A stretch of 51,046 nucleotides of DNA from Alcaligenaceae bacterium (lineage in GTDB: Bacteria > Pseudomonadota > Gammaproteobacteria > Burkholderiales > Burkholderiaceae_B): positions 1 to 51,046 of the forward strand of contig JAJUJD010000003.1 in assembly GCA_029267315.1 (NCBI GenBank), given 5' to 3'. Positions within the stretch are counted from its first letter, which is position 1, and each line of letters starts with the position of its first letter. Below the pieces are notes generated by a model. That model searched no databases, was not told the origin of the DNA, and saw only the letters and a list, made by a program, of their open reading frames with translations. This document shows, piece by piece, positions 37,239-47,988 of this stretch. The position numbers and the translations under genes were made by a program.

Positions 37239-38114
37239 ATGACCCGCAAGAGCGCCCTGATATCCATTCACCTTGCCGCCGTTCTTTTCGGACTCACCGG
37301 CATTTTCGGTGAGCTCATCCAGGGTGACGCCGGCTTGATAACTGCCGGACGAGCAGTCTTCGCCGTGGTCAGCCTGCTGCTGTTCATGCGCTGGCAAGGT
37401 GCGCCCTTGTTCAAGGGCATCGATTTGCGCAGCGCAGCCGCCCTGAGCGCTGCCGGGCTCATGCTGGCCATCCATTGGGTGACATTCTTTGTATCGGTGA
37501 AAATCAGTGGAGTGGCAATCGCCACGCTCGGCTTTGCCAGTTTCCCCGCTTTCATCACCCTGACGGAATGGCTAGTGCTGCGGGAACGGGTGAGCAGGGC
37601 TGAGTGGGCCATTCTTTTTCTTGTCACCGCGGGTCTGGTGCTGGTGACCCCGTCATTCGACTTCCGTGACGAGGCTACTGTGGGGCTGGGATGGGCCGTG
37701 GCGTCCGGGCTGTCGTTCGCGCTATTTACCGTCATCAACCGCAAGGCAGCCGGACATCTTTCCGCCTATCAGGTTGCCTGCTGGGAAAACTTCATCGTGG
37801 CGTTGGCCACATTGCCATTCAGTTTCGGTGGTTTTTCAGAGCTTGCTGCACTGGACTGGCTCTGGCTCGGACTACTGGGGGTTTTCTGCACGGCGCTGTC
37901 GCACTTTCTGCTCGTATCCAGTCTGGTTGCGCTCAATGCCCGTAGCGCCGGCATTGTGATCGCATTGGAACCGCTCTACGCCATTGTGTTCGCCGCCATA
38001 TTGTTCTCCCAGTATCCCAGCGCCAGGGCGCTGCTCGGTGGCGCTATCATGATCGGTGCCATCGTGTGGTCGGGGCTGCGCAAACCGGATCGCCGCCCCG
38101 AAGCACTTCAGTAA
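37239..38114 (+). CDS. EamA-family (DMT) transporter
   Basis: 291 residues with about ten membrane helices in two EamA repeats (about 8-135 and 150-280), the second ending 'ALEPLYAIVFAAILFSQYPSARALLGGAIM'. The substrate of such drug/metabolite permeases cannot be told from sequence. The ATG at 37239 has no strong ribosome site. Its end overlaps the ghrA end on the other strand by 7 bases. Confidence 0.88.
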   Translation: MTRKSALISIHLAAVLFGLTGIFGELIQGDAGLITAGRAVFAVVSLLLFMRWQGAPLFKGIDLRSAAALSAAGLMLAIHWVTFFVSVKISGVAIATLGFASFPAFITLTEWLVLRERVSRAEWAILFLVTAGLVLVTPSFDFRDEATVGLGWAVASGLSFALFTVINRKAAGHLSAYQVACWENFIVALATLPFSFGGFSELAALDWLWLGLLGVFCTALSHFLLVSSLVALNARSAGIVIALEPLYAIVFAAILFSQYPSARALLGGAIMIGAIVWSGLRKPDRRPEALQ

Positions 38115-39040
38115 CCCGTATCGCGACGCACCAGCCCGCTGGCCGGCTTGCCCTCTTCCAATAGCCTAATACGGCGACTGATTTGTTCCACCGCATCCGA
38201 TTCCAGCGTCACAGCGGCGACATGGGGTGTAATCTTCACCTTGGGATGGAGCCAATAAGGGTGGTCGCTGGGTAAAGGTTCCTGATTGAAGACATCCAGC
38301 ACAGCCGCCTTTACCTTGCCCGCGTCAAGGGCAGCCAGCAAGTCGTCATCCACTACATGCGCGCCTCGGGCGATATTGATCACCACAGCCTCTGGCATCA
38401 GGCTTCGCAGCAGGTCGCTATTGATAATACCCCGGGTATGGGTGGTTAGCGGCAACAGGTTCACCAGTACTCTGGTACGTGCCAAGAACTGCTTGAACTG
38501 GTCGTTGCCGTGGAAAGTTTCTATGCCCTCCTCTTCGCGCGGGCTGCGCGCCCAACCAGCAGTTGGATAACCCAGGGCCGCCACGGCCTTTGCGACGTGA
38601 GTGCCCAGTTGACCGAGGCCCATGACACCGACGGGCCAGCGTGCATAATCAATTCCCTGCTTCGGCGTCCAGACAGACTGTTTTTGACGCAGGGCGTACT
38701 CTTCGAAACCGCGCGAATACAACGAGAGATAGTGAATGACGTATTCCGCCATTTGGGGAGCCATGCCGGCGTCTTCGAGGCGGTAAACCGGGATATCGGG
38801 CAGACCGGGCAGCCCCAATATGGCATCGACTCCCGCGCCAAGATTGAAAATAGCTTCCAGTTGCGTTTCCACCTGAAAGAGTTCCGCGGGGGGGCCCCAA
38901 ACTATCGCGTATTTTGCCCCGCAGGCCGCCTGCCCCGGTTGAAAGGCTGACAACTCGAATTCGGGAAGCGCGGGCTGCATGACGCCGAGCCAGCGCCGGG
39001 TCGTTTCCGGTTGAGCCGTCGCCACGATAATCTTGGTCAC
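38108..39040 (-). CDS. ghrA: Glyoxylate/hydroxypyruvate reductase A
   Basis: 310 residues from GTG 39040, with AGGAG seven bases upstream. D-2-hydroxyacid dehydrogenase fold: the NAD(P) loop is 'GVMGLGQLGTHVAKAVAALGY' and the active-site blocks are 'NIARGAHVVDDDLLAALDAG' and 'PHVAAVTLESDAVEQI'. The length and 'YALRQKQSVW' resemble E. coli GhrA. It reduces glyoxylate to glycolate or hydroxypyruvate to glycerate. It may balance the glycolate oxidase encoded 18 kb away, but no linkage supports this. Confidence 0.92.
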   Translation of the reverse strand: MTKIIVATAQPETTRRWLGVMQPALPEFELSAFQPGQAACGAKYAIVWGPPAELFQVETQLEAIFNLGAGVDAILGLPGLPDIPVYRLEDAGMAPQMAEYVIHYLSLYSRGFEEYALRQKQSVWTPKQGIDYARWPVGVMGLGQLGTHVAKAVAALGYPTAGWARSPREEEGIETFHGNDQFKQFLARTRVLVNLLPLTTHTRGIINSDLLRSLMPEAVVINIARGAHVVDDDLLAALDAGKVKAAVLDVFNQEPLPSDHPYWLHPKVKITPHVAAVTLESDAVEQISRRIRLLEEGKPASGLVRRDTGY

Positions 39041-39087
39041 TCGGTTTCTCCTGTAAAAATCAATGCATTCGCAGCAGCGGGGGGGAA

Positions 39088-40581
39088 TCAGCGGCGACCG
39101 GTCAGCGACCCCAGAACACCACGCACCAGCTGGTTGGCGGCGCGGCGTACCATGCTCTTTGCGACCGACTGCACTACGCCATCGCGGCGGCCACCACGCG
39201 GCCCCGTCGAACCAAACAGGAAATCACTTACAGCGCCCATCACGCCGTTATCGGCATTTTCCTGCTTGTTGGCAGCACTGCCACCATTTTGCTTCGGCAT
39301 GCTCTCGGCCCGCTTCAGCAATACTTCATATGCCGACTCGCGATCAACGGCCTGCTGATATTTGCCAGACATTAACGAAGCGGCTATCAACTGCCGGCGC
39401 TCCGATTCGGTCGCCGGCCCGATGCGGCTGCCCGGTGCCACCACCCACGCCCGTTCCGTTGGGGACGGCCGGCCACTGTCGTCCAGCGTGGAAACCAATG
39501 CTTCGCCCACCCCCAGATCGGTGATCGCGGCAGTCACGTCCAGACCGGGGTTCGGGCGCATTGTCTCAGCGGCGGTCTTCACAGCGCGCTGATCCCTAGG
39601 CGTGTAGGCACGCAGTGCATGCTGGACGCGGTTGCCAAGCTGACCAAGAACCGCATCGGGAATGTCCGCCGGACTTTGTGTGACGAAATACACGCCCACA
39701 CCTTTGGAGCGGATGAGCCGAACCACCTGCTCGACTTTGTCCACCAAGGCCTTAGGTGCCTCGTCAAATAGGAGGTGAGCCTCGTCAAAAAAGAAAACGA
39801 ACTTGGGTTTGTCCAGATCACCGACTTCCGGAAGGTTCTCGTACAGTTCCGCCAGCAGCCAAAGCAGGAAAACCGCGTACAAGCGTGGCGACTGCATCAG
39901 CCGGTCAGCCGCAAGAATGTTGACTACGCCACGGCCGGTGGAGTCAGTGCGGATAAGGTCAAAAATATTCAGCATGGGTTCGCCGAAGAAGTGATCGGCA
40001 CCCTGGCTTTCCAGCCGCAGCAAAGCCCGCTGAATGGCCCCCACCGAGGCAGGCGAGATATTCCCATAGCGGGTGCGCAACTCAGATGCGCGGTCGCTTA
40101 CCGCCTGCAGCATGGAGCGCAAATCCTTGAGGTCAAGCAGCAGCAGGCCTTCCTCGTCGGCCACTCGGAAGACAATGTTCAGAATGCCTTCCTGCGTATC
40201 GTTCAGTTCGAGCATGCGGGCCAGCAGGAGTGGGCCCATATCGGAAATCGTTGCACGCAGCGGGTGGCCCTGGGCGCCGAAGATGTCCCAGAATTCCACT
40301 GGTGCGCCGCCCCACTTGGGTTCCTCGATTCCCAGCCTTTGCAGACGCTCCGTCAACTTGGGCGATGGCTGCCCGGCCTGCGATATGCCCGACAAATCGC
40401 CTTTGACATCGGAGACAAAGACGGGCGTTCCCGAACGGCTAAATGCTTCGGCCATTACCTGGAGCGTGACAGTCTTGCCGGTTCCGGTAGCGCCGGTGAT
40501 GCAGCCGTGACGGTTTGCGTACTGCGGACGCAGCAACGCAGTGGATGCCGGCCCCTGTGCCAGCTTGATCGGCTCAGCCAT
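39088..40581 (-). CDS. HerA-like P-loop ATPase (DUF853 family)
   Basis: 497 residues from ATG 40581 ([10 protein letters not shown]), with GGGGG upstream. Walker A 'GATGTGKT' lies at 30-37 and Walker B-like '[17 protein letters not shown]' in the middle. An arginine-rich '[23 protein letters not shown]' sensor block follows. Proteins of this family (E. coli YjgR) are related to the HerA/FtsK group of DNA-translocating ATPases, but their role is unknown. A variable, Gly/Arg-rich tail ends the chain. Confidence 0.9.
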   Translation of the reverse strand: MAEPIKLAQGPASTALLRPQYANRHGCITGATGTGKTVTLQVMAEAFSRSGTPVFVSDVKGDLSGISQAGQPSPKLTERLQRLGIEEPKWGGAPVEFWDIFGAQGHPLRATISDMGPLLLARMLELNDTQEGILNIVFRVADEEGLLLLDLKDLRSMLQAVSDRASELRTRYGNISPASVGAIQRALLRLESQGADHFFGEPMLNIFDLIRTDSTGRGVVNILAADRLMQSPRLYAVFLLWLLAELYENLPEVGDLDKPKFVFFFDEAHLLFDEAPKALVDKVEQVVRLIRSKGVGVYFVTQSPADIPDAVLGQLGNRVQHALRAYTPRDQRAVKTAAETMRPNPGLDVTAAITDLGVGEALVSTLDDSGRPSPTERAWVVAPGSRIGPATESERRQLIAASLMSGKYQQAVDRESAYEVLLKRAESMPKQNGGSAANKQENADNGVMGAVSDFLFGSTGPRGGRRDGVVQSVAKSMVRRAANQLVRGVLGSLTGRR

Positions 40582-40720
40582 CTTTTGACCCCCGCGATTT
40601 AATTGGACACAATGGCCGCAAGTGTAAATCAAGCCCTGGCGAAGTCGCGCAGATACTTCTGCTGCGTGTCATGCCCGCCTGAGGGTAAAATCCATCCATC
40701 TTGCTTTTAGTTGAACAAAT

Positions 40721-41461
40721 ATGGCCGGACACAGTAAATGGGCAAATATCCAGCACCGCAAAGGGCGTCAGGACGCCAAACGCGGGAAGCTCTGGACCAA
40801 AATCATCCGTGAGATCACCGTAGCGGCGCGCGCCGGCGGCCCCGACCCGGACGCCAACCCGCGCCTGCGCATGGCCTGGGACAAGGCCACCGCGGCCAAT
40901 ATGCCCAAGGACAACATCCAGCGCGCCATTCAGCGTGGCGCTGGCGGTGCCGACGGCGACAACTTTGAAGAGGTCCGCTATGAAGGCTATGGCCCCGGCG
41001 GAGCCGCTATCCTCATCGACTGCATGACTGACAACCGCACGCGCACCGTCGCTGAAGTTCGTCACGCCTTGAACAAGAATGGTGGCAACCTCGGTCAGGA
41101 AGGCTCGGTTACGTTCATGTTCAAGCACTGCGGCCAGTTTCTCTTTGCGCCAGGTGTGTCTGAAGAGCGTGTCATGGAAGTGGCACTGGAAGCGGGGGCC
41201 GAAGACGTCATCACTGACGAGGACGGCATGATTGAAGTGATTTGCGCACCGTCCGACTATTCCGCCGTGAAGGCGGCCTTCGAGGAAGCTGGTTTGGTGC
41301 CGGAAGTCCAGGATGTCATCATGAAGCCGCTGAACGAAACCGAATTGACCGGCGATGACGCCGAGCGCACGCAAAAGCTCATCGACATGCTGGAATCGCT
41401 CGATGATGTCCAGCAGGTGTACACCACGGCCGTATTCGACGAGTCCGTTGAACCCTCCTGA
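40721..41461 (+). CDS. yebC: YebC/PmpR-family protein
   Basis: 246 residues. '[22 protein letters not shown]' is the invariant N-terminus. '[31 protein letters not shown]' and the C-terminal '[14 protein letters not shown]' complete the family pattern. YebC proteins have been described as transcription regulators, and more recently as factors that help ribosomes through difficult proline stretches. It starts the plus-strand run that ends with maf. Confidence 0.96.
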   Translation: MAGHSKWANIQHRKGRQDAKRGKLWTKIIREITVAARAGGPDPDANPRLRMAWDKATAANMPKDNIQRAIQRGAGGADGDNFEEVRYEGYGPGGAAILIDCMTDNRTRTVAEVRHALNKNGGNLGQEGSVTFMFKHCGQFLFAPGVSEERVMEVALEAGAEDVITDEDGMIEVICAPSDYSAVKAAFEEAGLVPEVQDVIMKPLNETELTGDDAERTQKLIDMLESLDDVQQVYTTAVFDESVEPS

Positions 41462-41470
41462 TCCCAATCC

Positions 41471-41488
41471 TGCCCGGTTCGCCGGGCA
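41471..41488 (+). terminator. Hairpin after yebC
   Basis: TGCCCGG-TTCG-CCGGGCA, 7 bp with a tetraloop, about 10 bases past the yebC stop. The nearest T-run is about 14 bases farther on (41501-41505), so it may act as a partial terminator or an mRNA-end stabiliser between yebC and purD. Confidence 0.45.
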
Positions 41489-41513
41489 TGCCACCTCCCC
41501 TTTTTAAGAAATC

Positions 41514-42830
41514 ATGAAATTACTCGTCATCGGCAGCGGCGGACGCGAGCATGCATTGGCTTGGCGGCTCGCCCGTTCACCCCGCGTCCAAACGGTTTAC
41601 GTCGCTCCGGGTAACGGCGGGACAGCCCGCGCAGACCAGGTTCGCAATGTCGATATTACGGATATCGACGAACTGATCGAATTCGCGCGCCGGGAAAAGA
41701 TTGCGTTTACCGTGGTCGGGCCTGAAGCCCCTCTGGCCGCCGGCATCGTAGATGCCTTCCAGGCAGCGGGTCAGAAAATTTTTGGTCCCATTCGCGAGGC
41801 GGCACAGCTGGAAAGCTCGAAGGACTACGCCAAGGCCTTCATGGTGCGGCACGGTATTCCCACCGCCGCCTACGCTACGTTTACCGATGCGGCCGATGCC
41901 CATCGCTATATCGACGAGCAGGGTGCCCCCATAGTCATTAAGGCAGACGGCTTGGCGGCCGGCAAGGGTGTGGTGGTCGCGGAAACGTTGGAACAGGCAC
42001 ATGCAGCCATCGACGACATGCTCGGCGGTGGCAGCCTGGGCGAAGCCGGCGCACGTGTCGTCATTGAAGAGTTTCTTCAGGGTGAGGAAGCGAGCTTCAT
42101 CGTCATGTGCGATGGTCACAACGTACTGCCGCTAGCCACAAGTCAGGATCACAAGCGCCTGCTCGATGGCGACAAGGGCCCCAACACCGGTGGCATGGGT
42201 GCGTACTCCCCCGCCCCGGTCGTCACCCCTGCCCTGCACAACCGCATCATGCGTGAGGTAATCAACCCCACCACCGCAGGCATGGCGCGCGACGGTGTGC
42301 CCTATTCCGGCTTCCTGTACGCCGGGTTGATGATCGGCCCGGGGCCAGACGCCACCCGCTCAATCAAGGTGCTGGAGTTCAACTGCCGCATGGGCGACCC
42401 GGAAACCCAGCCCATCATGATGCGCATCATGAGCGATTTCAGCGAAACCCTGGAGCTGTCCATTGCGGGTCGCCTGGATGAAGCTGAAATTGAATGGGAT
42501 CGCCGCACTGCACTGGGTGTGGTCATGGCTGCAGCCAACTATCCGGCCACACCACGCACCGGTGACCCAGTCACCCGTTTGGCCCCCGACACCGGCGAAT
42601 GTGTCATCTTTCATGCCGGTACGCGCTTGGACGACGGTGTTCTCAAGACATCGGGCGGTCGGGTACTGTGCGTGACAGCCCTTGGAGATTCCATCAAACG
42701 GGCCCAGGTAGCGGCGTACGACGCCGTGGCGCGCACGCACTTCAACGGCCAGCAGTACCGGCGCGACATTGGTTGGCGGGCGCTGGCGCCAAATGATGCC
42801 GCGCCCGGCAACGACCCCTCGCGCCAATGA
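41514..42830 (+). CDS. purD: Phosphoribosylamine-glycine ligase
   Basis: 438 residues, ATP-grasp fold. It joins glycine to phosphoribosylamine in purine synthesis. '[20 protein letters not shown]' is the family N-terminus. '[14 protein letters not shown]', '[20 protein letters not shown]' (the PurD signature) and '[13 protein letters not shown]' bind ATP and metal. The C-terminal end is a little longer than in E. coli (429). Its stop overlaps the hemF start (ATGA), so the two are translationally coupled. Confidence 0.97.
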   Translation: MKLLVIGSGGREHALAWRLARSPRVQTVYVAPGNGGTARADQVRNVDITDIDELIEFARREKIAFTVVGPEAPLAAGIVDAFQAAGQKIFGPIREAAQLESSKDYAKAFMVRHGIPTAAYATFTDAADAHRYIDEQGAPIVIKADGLAAGKGVVVAETLEQAHAAIDDMLGGGSLGEAGARVVIEEFLQGEEASFIVMCDGHNVLPLATSQDHKRLLDGDKGPNTGGMGAYSPAPVVTPALHNRIMREVINPTTAGMARDGVPYSGFLYAGLMIGPGPDATRSIKVLEFNCRMGDPETQPIMMRIMSDFSETLELSIAGRLDEAEIEWDRRTALGVVMAAANYPATPRTGDPVTRLAPDTGECVIFHAGTRLDDGVLKTSGGRVLCVTALGDSIKRAQVAAYDAVARTHFNGQQYRRDIGWRALAPNDAAPGNDPSRQ

Positions 42831-43732
42831 GCCCGCGACTGGACCTCGTCCGCAACTGGTTGACATCGCTCCAGGCGGACATTGTCAAGGCAATGGAAGT
42901 CGCCGGCGGTGCGGACTTCAGCAGCGATGCCTGGACGCGGCCGGAAGGCGGCGGCGGGCTGAGCCGTTACCTGGAAAATGGCCCTGTTTTGGAACGGGCT
43001 GCAGTCCTGTTCAGTCATGTGCAGGGCCGCCAGCTGCCGCCTTCAGCCAGCGCCGTGCGCCCACATCTTGCTGGTCGCCCTTGGGAAGCCATGGGCGTCT
43101 CGCTAGTAATTCATCCGCGCAACCCCTTCGTGCCCACGGTGCACATGAATGTGCGCTGCTTTGTCGCTGAGGCGACCACGGGCGACGAAGAAGATGTGTT
43201 CTGGTTTGGTGGAGGGGTCGATCTGACCCCTTACTACCCGTTCGAAGAGGACGTCCGCCACTTCCACCATGTTTGTCACGATGCCCTCTTACCTTTTGGC
43301 GCGGATAAATACCAGGCTTTCAAGCAAGCATGCGATGAATACTTCTTTCTGAAGCATCGCGGCGAAACGCGCGGCGTGGGCGGCCTGTTCTTTGACGATC
43401 TGAACGAAGGCGGGTTCGACCTGAGTTTTGCGCTGACTCAGGCAGTAGGCAACGCATTTCTGCCCGCTTACCTGCCCATACTAGAGCGCCGCAAGCAGAC
43501 TCCGTACACAGACAGACATCGCGATTTCCAGGCCTATCGGCGGGGTCGCTACGTCGAGTTCAATCTCGTGTACGACCGCGGCACCTTGTTCGGTCTGCAG
43601 TCTGGCGGCCGCACCGAATCCATACTGCTTTCCATGCCCCCTGTCGCAGCATGGAAGTACGACTGGCAGCCCGAAGCCGATACGCCCGAAGCCGCGCTTT
43701 ACGAATACCTCAAGCCCCGGGAGTGGATTTGA
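42827..43732 (+). CDS. hemF: Oxygen-dependent coproporphyrinogen III oxidase
   Basis: 301 residues, close to E. coli HemF (299). It uses oxygen to convert two propionates of coproporphyrinogen III to vinyls in haem synthesis. '[14 protein letters not shown]' and '[22 protein letters not shown]' hold the metal and substrate residues. '[15 protein letters not shown]' is the signature and '[31 protein letters not shown]' the C-terminal block (in two parts). Its stop overlaps the nadD start. Confidence 0.97.
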   Translation: MSPRLDLVRNWLTSLQADIVKAMEVAGGADFSSDAWTRPEGGGGLSRYLENGPVLERAAVLFSHVQGRQLPPSASAVRPHLAGRPWEAMGVSLVIHPRNPFVPTVHMNVRCFVAEATTGDEEDVFWFGGGVDLTPYYPFEEDVRHFHHVCHDALLPFGADKYQAFKQACDEYFFLKHRGETRGVGGLFFDDLNEGGFDLSFALTQAVGNAFLPAYLPILERRKQTPYTDRHRDFQAYRRGRYVEFNLVYDRGTLFGLQSGGRTESILLSMPPVAAWKYDWQPEADTPEAALYEYLKPREWI

Positions 43733-44334
43733 GTCGGCCCCTGCAAGGTCTCCTGGGGGGCAGCTTTGACCCGGTCCACGTCGCCCACATCGAGTTGGCC
43801 CGCCAGGCGCGTGCACATTTGGGGCTGGATGGCGTCACCCTCATCCCCGCCGCTCAACCGTGGCAACGCGGGAAACTAGGTGCCTCAGCCGAACAGCGCC
43901 TGGAAATGCTGGCGCTGGCCATACAGAATGAAGAAGGCCTGGATGTCAGCCCTCTTGAGATTGAGCGCGGTGGCCCCACCTACACCATCGACACCGTGCA
44001 GGCCTTGGACACCGGTAAAGACTATGTCTGGATTCTTGGGGCAGATCAGCTGGAGAATTTCTGTACATGGAAGCAATGGGACGATATTGCCCGCCGGGTT
44101 CGCCTTGCAGTCGCAGCACGCCCGGGAGCTGAGCTGAAGCCTCCTGCAAATCTGCAGAAGCTGCTGCAAGCGCTGGGGCGTCCTTTGCAGGTCATTCCCA
44201 TGACTCCCATGGACATTTCCGCCACGGCCATTCGCCAACGACTTGCGTTGGGGCGTCCGATAGAAGGCATGCTCCCCCCTGGCGTGGCACAATATATTCA
44301 ACGAAACGGACTCTACAGGCAGCCGTCGGCGTAA
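43729..44334 (+). CDS. nadD: Nicotinate-nucleotide adenylyltransferase
   Basis: 201 residues from TTG 43729, which overlaps the hemF stop (TTGA) and follows GGGAG by 5 bases. An ATG 26 codons upstream lies inside hemF and would give an unusually long product. It transfers AMP from ATP to nicotinate mononucleotide in NAD synthesis. '[17 protein letters not shown]' holds the HxGH-like nucleotidyl-transfer motif, here HVAH, a known NadD variant. '[23 protein letters not shown]' and the C-terminal '[10 protein letters not shown]' are typical. Confidence 0.93.
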   Translation: MSRPLQGLLGGSFDPVHVAHIELARQARAHLGLDGVTLIPAAQPWQRGKLGASAEQRLEMLALAIQNEEGLDVSPLEIERGGPTYTIDTVQALDTGKDYVWILGADQLENFCTWKQWDDIARRVRLAVAARPGAELKPPANLQKLLQALGRPLQVIPMTPMDISATAIRQRLALGRPIEGMLPPGVAQYIQRNGLYRQPSA

Positions 44335-44354
44335 TGCCGCGGTACCGGCCCTTT

Positions 44355-44759
44355 ATGGACATACAGAAACTTCAACGCCTCGTCATTGATGCCCTCGAGG
44401 ACGTCAAGGCACAAGACATCAAAGTCTTCAATACTTCGCACATTACCAGCCTGTTCGACCGGGTCGTCATTGCCAGTGGAACCTCGAACCGCCAGACACG
44501 CGCCCTGGCCTCCAGCGTGGCCGACGCCGCCCGAGAGCACAATGTGCCAGTACTAGCGTTCGAAGGCGAAGATACCGGTGAATGGGTCCTGGTCGACCTT
44601 GGCGATGTAGTCGTGCATTGTATGCAGCCCGCCATTCGTCAGTACTACAACCTTGAAGAGATTTGGGGGGGCAAGCCGGTGCGCGTGAAACTGCTGCCTC
44701 AATCGACCATTCCCGCCTCTCCGGAAAGCTACAGCTTCGACGACCAGGACGAAGAATGA
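44355..44759 (+). CDS. rsfS: Ribosome silencing factor
   Basis: 134 residues from ATG 44355 ([22 protein letters not shown]), which matches the family N-terminus. An ATG at 44334 that overlaps the nadD stop (TAATG) is possible and would add seven residues. RsfS binds L14 of the 50S subunit and blocks joining with 30S when nutrients are low. '[16 protein letters not shown]' and '[14 protein letters not shown]' are signature blocks. Its stop overlaps the rlmH start. Confidence 0.94.
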   Translation: MDIQKLQRLVIDALEDVKAQDIKVFNTSHITSLFDRVVIASGTSNRQTRALASSVADAAREHNVPVLAFEGEDTGEWVLVDLGDVVVHCMQPAIRQYYNLEEIWGGKPVRVKLLPQSTIPASPESYSFDDQDEE

Positions 44760-45226
44760 AGCTGATCGTGGCGGCGGTCGGTGCCCGCATGCCCGCTTGG
44801 GTGGATGAGGCCTGGAAGGATTACGCCAAGCGTCTGCCGCCAGATTGCGCCTTGGAGCTGCGCGAGATCAAACCAGAACCCCGCAGCTCAGGCAAGAGTG
44901 CGGCGCAGCTCATGGCGGCGGAAGCGCGCCGTATAGAAGCTGCGCTGCCCGCAGGGTGTCACATAGTCGCCTTGGACGAACGCGGCAAGGATCTCACCAC
45001 GGTACAGCTTTCAAAGCGGCTGGAACATTGGCGCACCTTGGGCACTGACATCGCATTTCTAGTTGGCGGCCCGGACGGGCTTGATGCCGGCCTGAAGGCC
45101 CAGTGCCCGGAAATGTTGCGCCTTTCCGCCTTGACCTTGCCTCATCCCATGGTTCGAGTATTGCTGGCTGAACAGTTGTACCGGGCGTGGGCTATCATGA
45201 CAGGACACCCCTACCATCGGGCCTGA
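44756..45226 (+). CDS. rlmH: 23S rRNA (pseudouridine-1915-N3) methyltransferase
   Basis: 156 residues, the standard RlmH length, starting at the ATGA overlap with rsfS. SPOUT methyltransferase: '[21 protein letters not shown]', '[11 protein letters not shown]' and '[20 protein letters not shown]' form the knotted SAM site. It methylates pseudouridine 1915 of 23S rRNA in the assembled ribosome. Linked to rsfS as in most bacteria. Confidence 0.97.
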   Translation: MKLIVAAVGARMPAWVDEAWKDYAKRLPPDCALELREIKPEPRSSGKSAAQLMAAEARRIEAALPAGCHIVALDERGKDLTTVQLSKRLEHWRTLGTDIAFLVGGPDGLDAGLKAQCPEMLRLSALTLPHPMVRVLLAEQLYRAWAIMTGHPYHRA

Positions 45227-45252
45227 TCAACCTGTCAGAGGACAATGCGTCC

Positions 45253-46692
45253 ATGAATAAACGTCGTACCAAGATCGTCGCAACACTCGGACCTGCCAGT
45301 TCCAGCCCAGAGAAGATCGAACAACTCCTGCTTGCCGGGCTGGACGTCGCACGCCTGAATTTCTCGCATGGCACCGCCGATGAACATCGCGAACGTGTGC
45401 GCATGCTGCGCGAGATTTCCGCGAAGCTGGGCCGACACACGGCCATCATGGGTGACCTGCAAGGCCCCAAGATACGCATTGCCCGCTTCCGTGACACCCA
45501 GGTGACGCTGGAGAAAGGACAAGCCTTCACGCTATCAAATGCCCATGGTCCGGATGATGGCGATGAGCGCATCGTCGGCATTGACTACCCCAGCCTGGTG
45601 CAGGATTGCCAACCTGGCGATGAGCTGTTGCTGGACGATGGACGCGTTGTGCTGCGGGTTGAAAATGTGGACGAACATGCCGTTCACACGATGGTCGTCG
45701 TAGGTGGCCCCCTGTCCAACAACAAAGGCATCAATCGTCGTGGGGGCGGCATTTCCGCGCCCAGCCTGACGGAAAAAGACCACGAAGACATTCGCCTGGC
45801 CGCCGAACTGGAACTCGACTACGTTGCCGTGTCCTTTCCCCGCTCAGGAAGCGATATCGACGCCGCTCGCAAGCTGGTTCGTGCAGCAGGCAGCGCAGCC
45901 TGGATCATTGCAAAGATCGAGCGCGCCGAGGCCGTGGCCGATGACGATGCCCTGGATTCACTGATCCAGGCCAGCGACGGCGTAATGGTGGCGCGCGGGG
46001 ACCTTGGTGTTGAAGTGGGTGACGCTCGTCTGGTTGGTATTCAGAAACGCATCATCCAACATGCACGGCATCAGAACAAACTGGTGATCACCGCGACGCA
46101 GATGATGGAGTCCATGATTGCCAGCCCACTGCCCACACGTGCCGAGGTGTCTGATGTCGCCAACGCCGTGCTCGATTACACCGATGCCGTCATGCTGTCG
46201 GGCGAGACCGCATCGGGCCGTTACCCTGTTGAGGCTGTCGCCGCCATGGCGCGTATCGCTCAGGGAGCCGAACAAGAGCACATTACGACACTGTCGCGGC
46301 ACCGTGTCGGCCAGACTTTCCAACGCTGTGACGAAACCATTGCCCTGGCATCCATGTATGCCGCCAATCACTTTCAAGGCGTCAAGGCCATCATCAGCCT
46401 GACGGAGTCCGGCAACACACCCCTCATCATGTCGCGCATTCGTTCCGGGGTACCCATCTACTGCTTCACTCCGCATCCTACAACGCAACGGCGAGTGGCC
46501 ATGTTCCGCGGTGTCTACCCCGTGCCCTTCGACCCCAAAGCCTATGAACCGGCCGAAGTCAGTGACGAAGCCATCGTCTTACTGAAGAAAAGCGGCGTGG
46601 TTCAGCAAGGTGACTGGGTGATCCTCACCAAGGGTGACTCCTATCACAGCACCGGTGGCACGAATACGCTGAAGATCATCAAGGTCGAATAG
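45253..46692 (+). CDS. pyk: Pyruvate kinase
   Basis: 479 residues from ATG 45253 (AGAGGA about 10 bases upstream); earlier in-frame Mets overlap rlmH. It makes pyruvate and ATP from phosphoenolpyruvate and ADP. 'RRTKIVATLGPASSSPEKI' is the N-terminal block, 'AAWIIAKIERAEAV' holds the catalytic lysine and metal-binding glutamate, and 'GVMVARGDLGVEV' follows. The C-terminal regulatory domain is present. It sits between rlmH and maf. Confidence 0.97.
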   Translation: MNKRRTKIVATLGPASSSPEKIEQLLLAGLDVARLNFSHGTADEHRERVRMLREISAKLGRHTAIMGDLQGPKIRIARFRDTQVTLEKGQAFTLSNAHGPDDGDERIVGIDYPSLVQDCQPGDELLLDDGRVVLRVENVDEHAVHTMVVVGGPLSNNKGINRRGGGISAPSLTEKDHEDIRLAAELELDYVAVSFPRSGSDIDAARKLVRAAGSAAWIIAKIERAEAVADDDALDSLIQASDGVMVARGDLGVEVGDARLVGIQKRIIQHARHQNKLVITATQMMESMIASPLPTRAEVSDVANAVLDYTDAVMLSGETASGRYPVEAVAAMARIAQGAEQEHITTLSRHRVGQTFQRCDETIALASMYAANHFQGVKAIISLTESGNTPLIMSRIRSGVPIYCFTPHPTTQRRVAMFRGVYPVPFDPKAYEPAEVSDEAIVLLKKSGVVQQGDWVILTKGDSYHSTGGTNTLKIIKVE

Positions 46693-46697
46693 TCTGC

Positions 46698-47300
46698 ATG
46701 CAGTTTCCTGCCATTTACCTTGCCTCCGCCAGCCCTCGGCGGCACGAAATCCTCACCCAACTGGGTGTGCCGCACGAGGTGCTGCGCTTGCCCCCCGTGG
46801 CCGGCGAAGACGAACCCCGCCTGCCAGGTGAACCCCCTGCCGACTATGTGCTTCGCACCGCCAGGGAAAAAGCGCAGCGGGCGTTGGAGTACCTTGCCAG
46901 CCCGACAGCCGCGGGGCGCGAGCTTCGTCCCGTACTGACGGCAGATACCACGGTCATCATGGGAGATGACATCCTCGGCAAGCCGGCCAACGTTGAAGCG
47001 GCACGCACCATGTTGCGTCGTCTGTCGGGAAGCGAGCATGAAGTGCGCAGCGCAGTTGTACTGGCTGATGCGTCGCAAATGTTGGAAGCCGTGTCGGTCA
47101 CCCGTGTGCGCTTTGCGCAGCTGACGGATGAAGAGATCGAAATCTACTGCGCGTCGGGTGAACCCATGGATAAGGCCGGTGCCTATGGCATCCAGGGCTT
47201 GGCCGGTCTGTTCATAGAACATATCTCCGGCAGCTATTCGGGGGTAATGGGTTTGCCCGTGTTCGAGACGGGCCGCCTGTTACGACGTCTGGGCAGCTAG
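46698..47300 (+). CDS. maf: Maf-family nucleotide pyrophosphatase
   Basis: 200 residues. 'LASASPRRHEILTQLGV' is the Maf N-terminal signature. 'VLTADTTVIMGDDILGKPAN' holds the catalytic Asp, and 'KAGAYGIQGLAGLFIEHISGSYSGVMGLP' in two parts is the C-terminal block. It hydrolyses modified or ordinary nucleoside triphosphates (dTTP/UTP-type in the YhdE branch). It begins 5 bases after pyk. Confidence 0.95.
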   Translation: MQFPAIYLASASPRRHEILTQLGVPHEVLRLPPVAGEDEPRLPGEPPADYVLRTAREKAQRALEYLASPTAAGRELRPVLTADTTVIMGDDILGKPANVEAARTMLRRLSGSEHEVRSAVVLADASQMLEAVSVTRVRFAQLTDEEIEIYCASGEPMDKAGAYGIQGLAGLFIEHISGSYSGVMGLPVFETGRLLRRLGS

Positions 47301-47383
47301 GCACCGCAGCAGCTTCCTATAGCAGGAACGGCCCAAGGTGGGCTGGATTGAGCTTACCCACCACCGCACGCTTGCCCTGCCGG

Positions 47384-47899
47384 CTAACTGGCTAAGCTCC
47401 TGGGCGTGTCGAAGCGCTGCAGGTGACCACTTTGCACGTCAAGCTCGGCCCAGGATACTGCTTCAAAATCAAGAACGGCCAGCCCACCTACGGCGAACTC
47501 TCTTTGCAAGCGTGCCACAGCTTCTGCTTCACCGCTTTGAACCAACCATGCGGTCAACCGCTCCATGCCGGGGTTGTGCCCCACCAGCATAATCCGCTTA
47601 TGTGCCGGATCTTGTGCCCGAACCACTTCAAGCAGATCTCCTGCACTGGACTCATAAATACGCGGTTCATCGATTTTCTCTACATGGAAGCCGCCCGACT
47701 CACTGGCGGCATGCCAAGTTTCTTGCGTTCGCCGGGCAGTCGAGACAATAGCCAGCTCAGGCACTAAAGATTGTGTAGCGAGATGAGCGCCCATACGGCG
47801 GGACTCATCCAGCCCGCGACTTGACAGTGGTCGCGCGTGATCGTCTATGCCGGCCGGATGGTCGGCGTGGGCGTGACGGAAAAGCATGAGCCTCAACAT
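47384..47899 (-). CDS. sixA: Phosphohistidine phosphatase SixA family
   Basis: 171 residues; AGGA seven bases before the ATG. Histidine-phosphatase fold: the phosphorylated residue is H9 in 'LFRHAHAD'. 'TARRTQETW' and 'MLVGHNPGMERL' supply the other active-site Arg and His. In E. coli SixA removes phosphate from histidine in a phosphotransfer (nitrogen PTS) protein; the target here is unknown. It is convergent with maf and downstream of the LysR gene in the same direction. Confidence 0.92.
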   Translation of the reverse strand: MLRLMLFRHAHADHPAGIDDHARPLSSRGLDESRRMGAHLATQSLVPELAIVSTARRTQETWHAASESGGFHVEKIDEPRIYESSAGDLLEVVRAQDPAHKRIMLVGHNPGMERLTAWLVQSGEAEAVARLQREFAVGGLAVLDFEAVSWAELDVQSGHLQRFDTPRSLAS

Positions 47900-47988
47900 G
47901 AAGAATCCTGTTCGACAAAAGGTGGGGAAAAAAAGCTGCGCCTGAGGGGTTCTGCAAATACCACGCGACTAGTCTTCCTGCGCTGGCG

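Noticed and set aside
40574-41494. 306-codon open frame on the minus strand
   Set aside because: Antisense to yebC, which is unmistakable. No motif or ribosome site.
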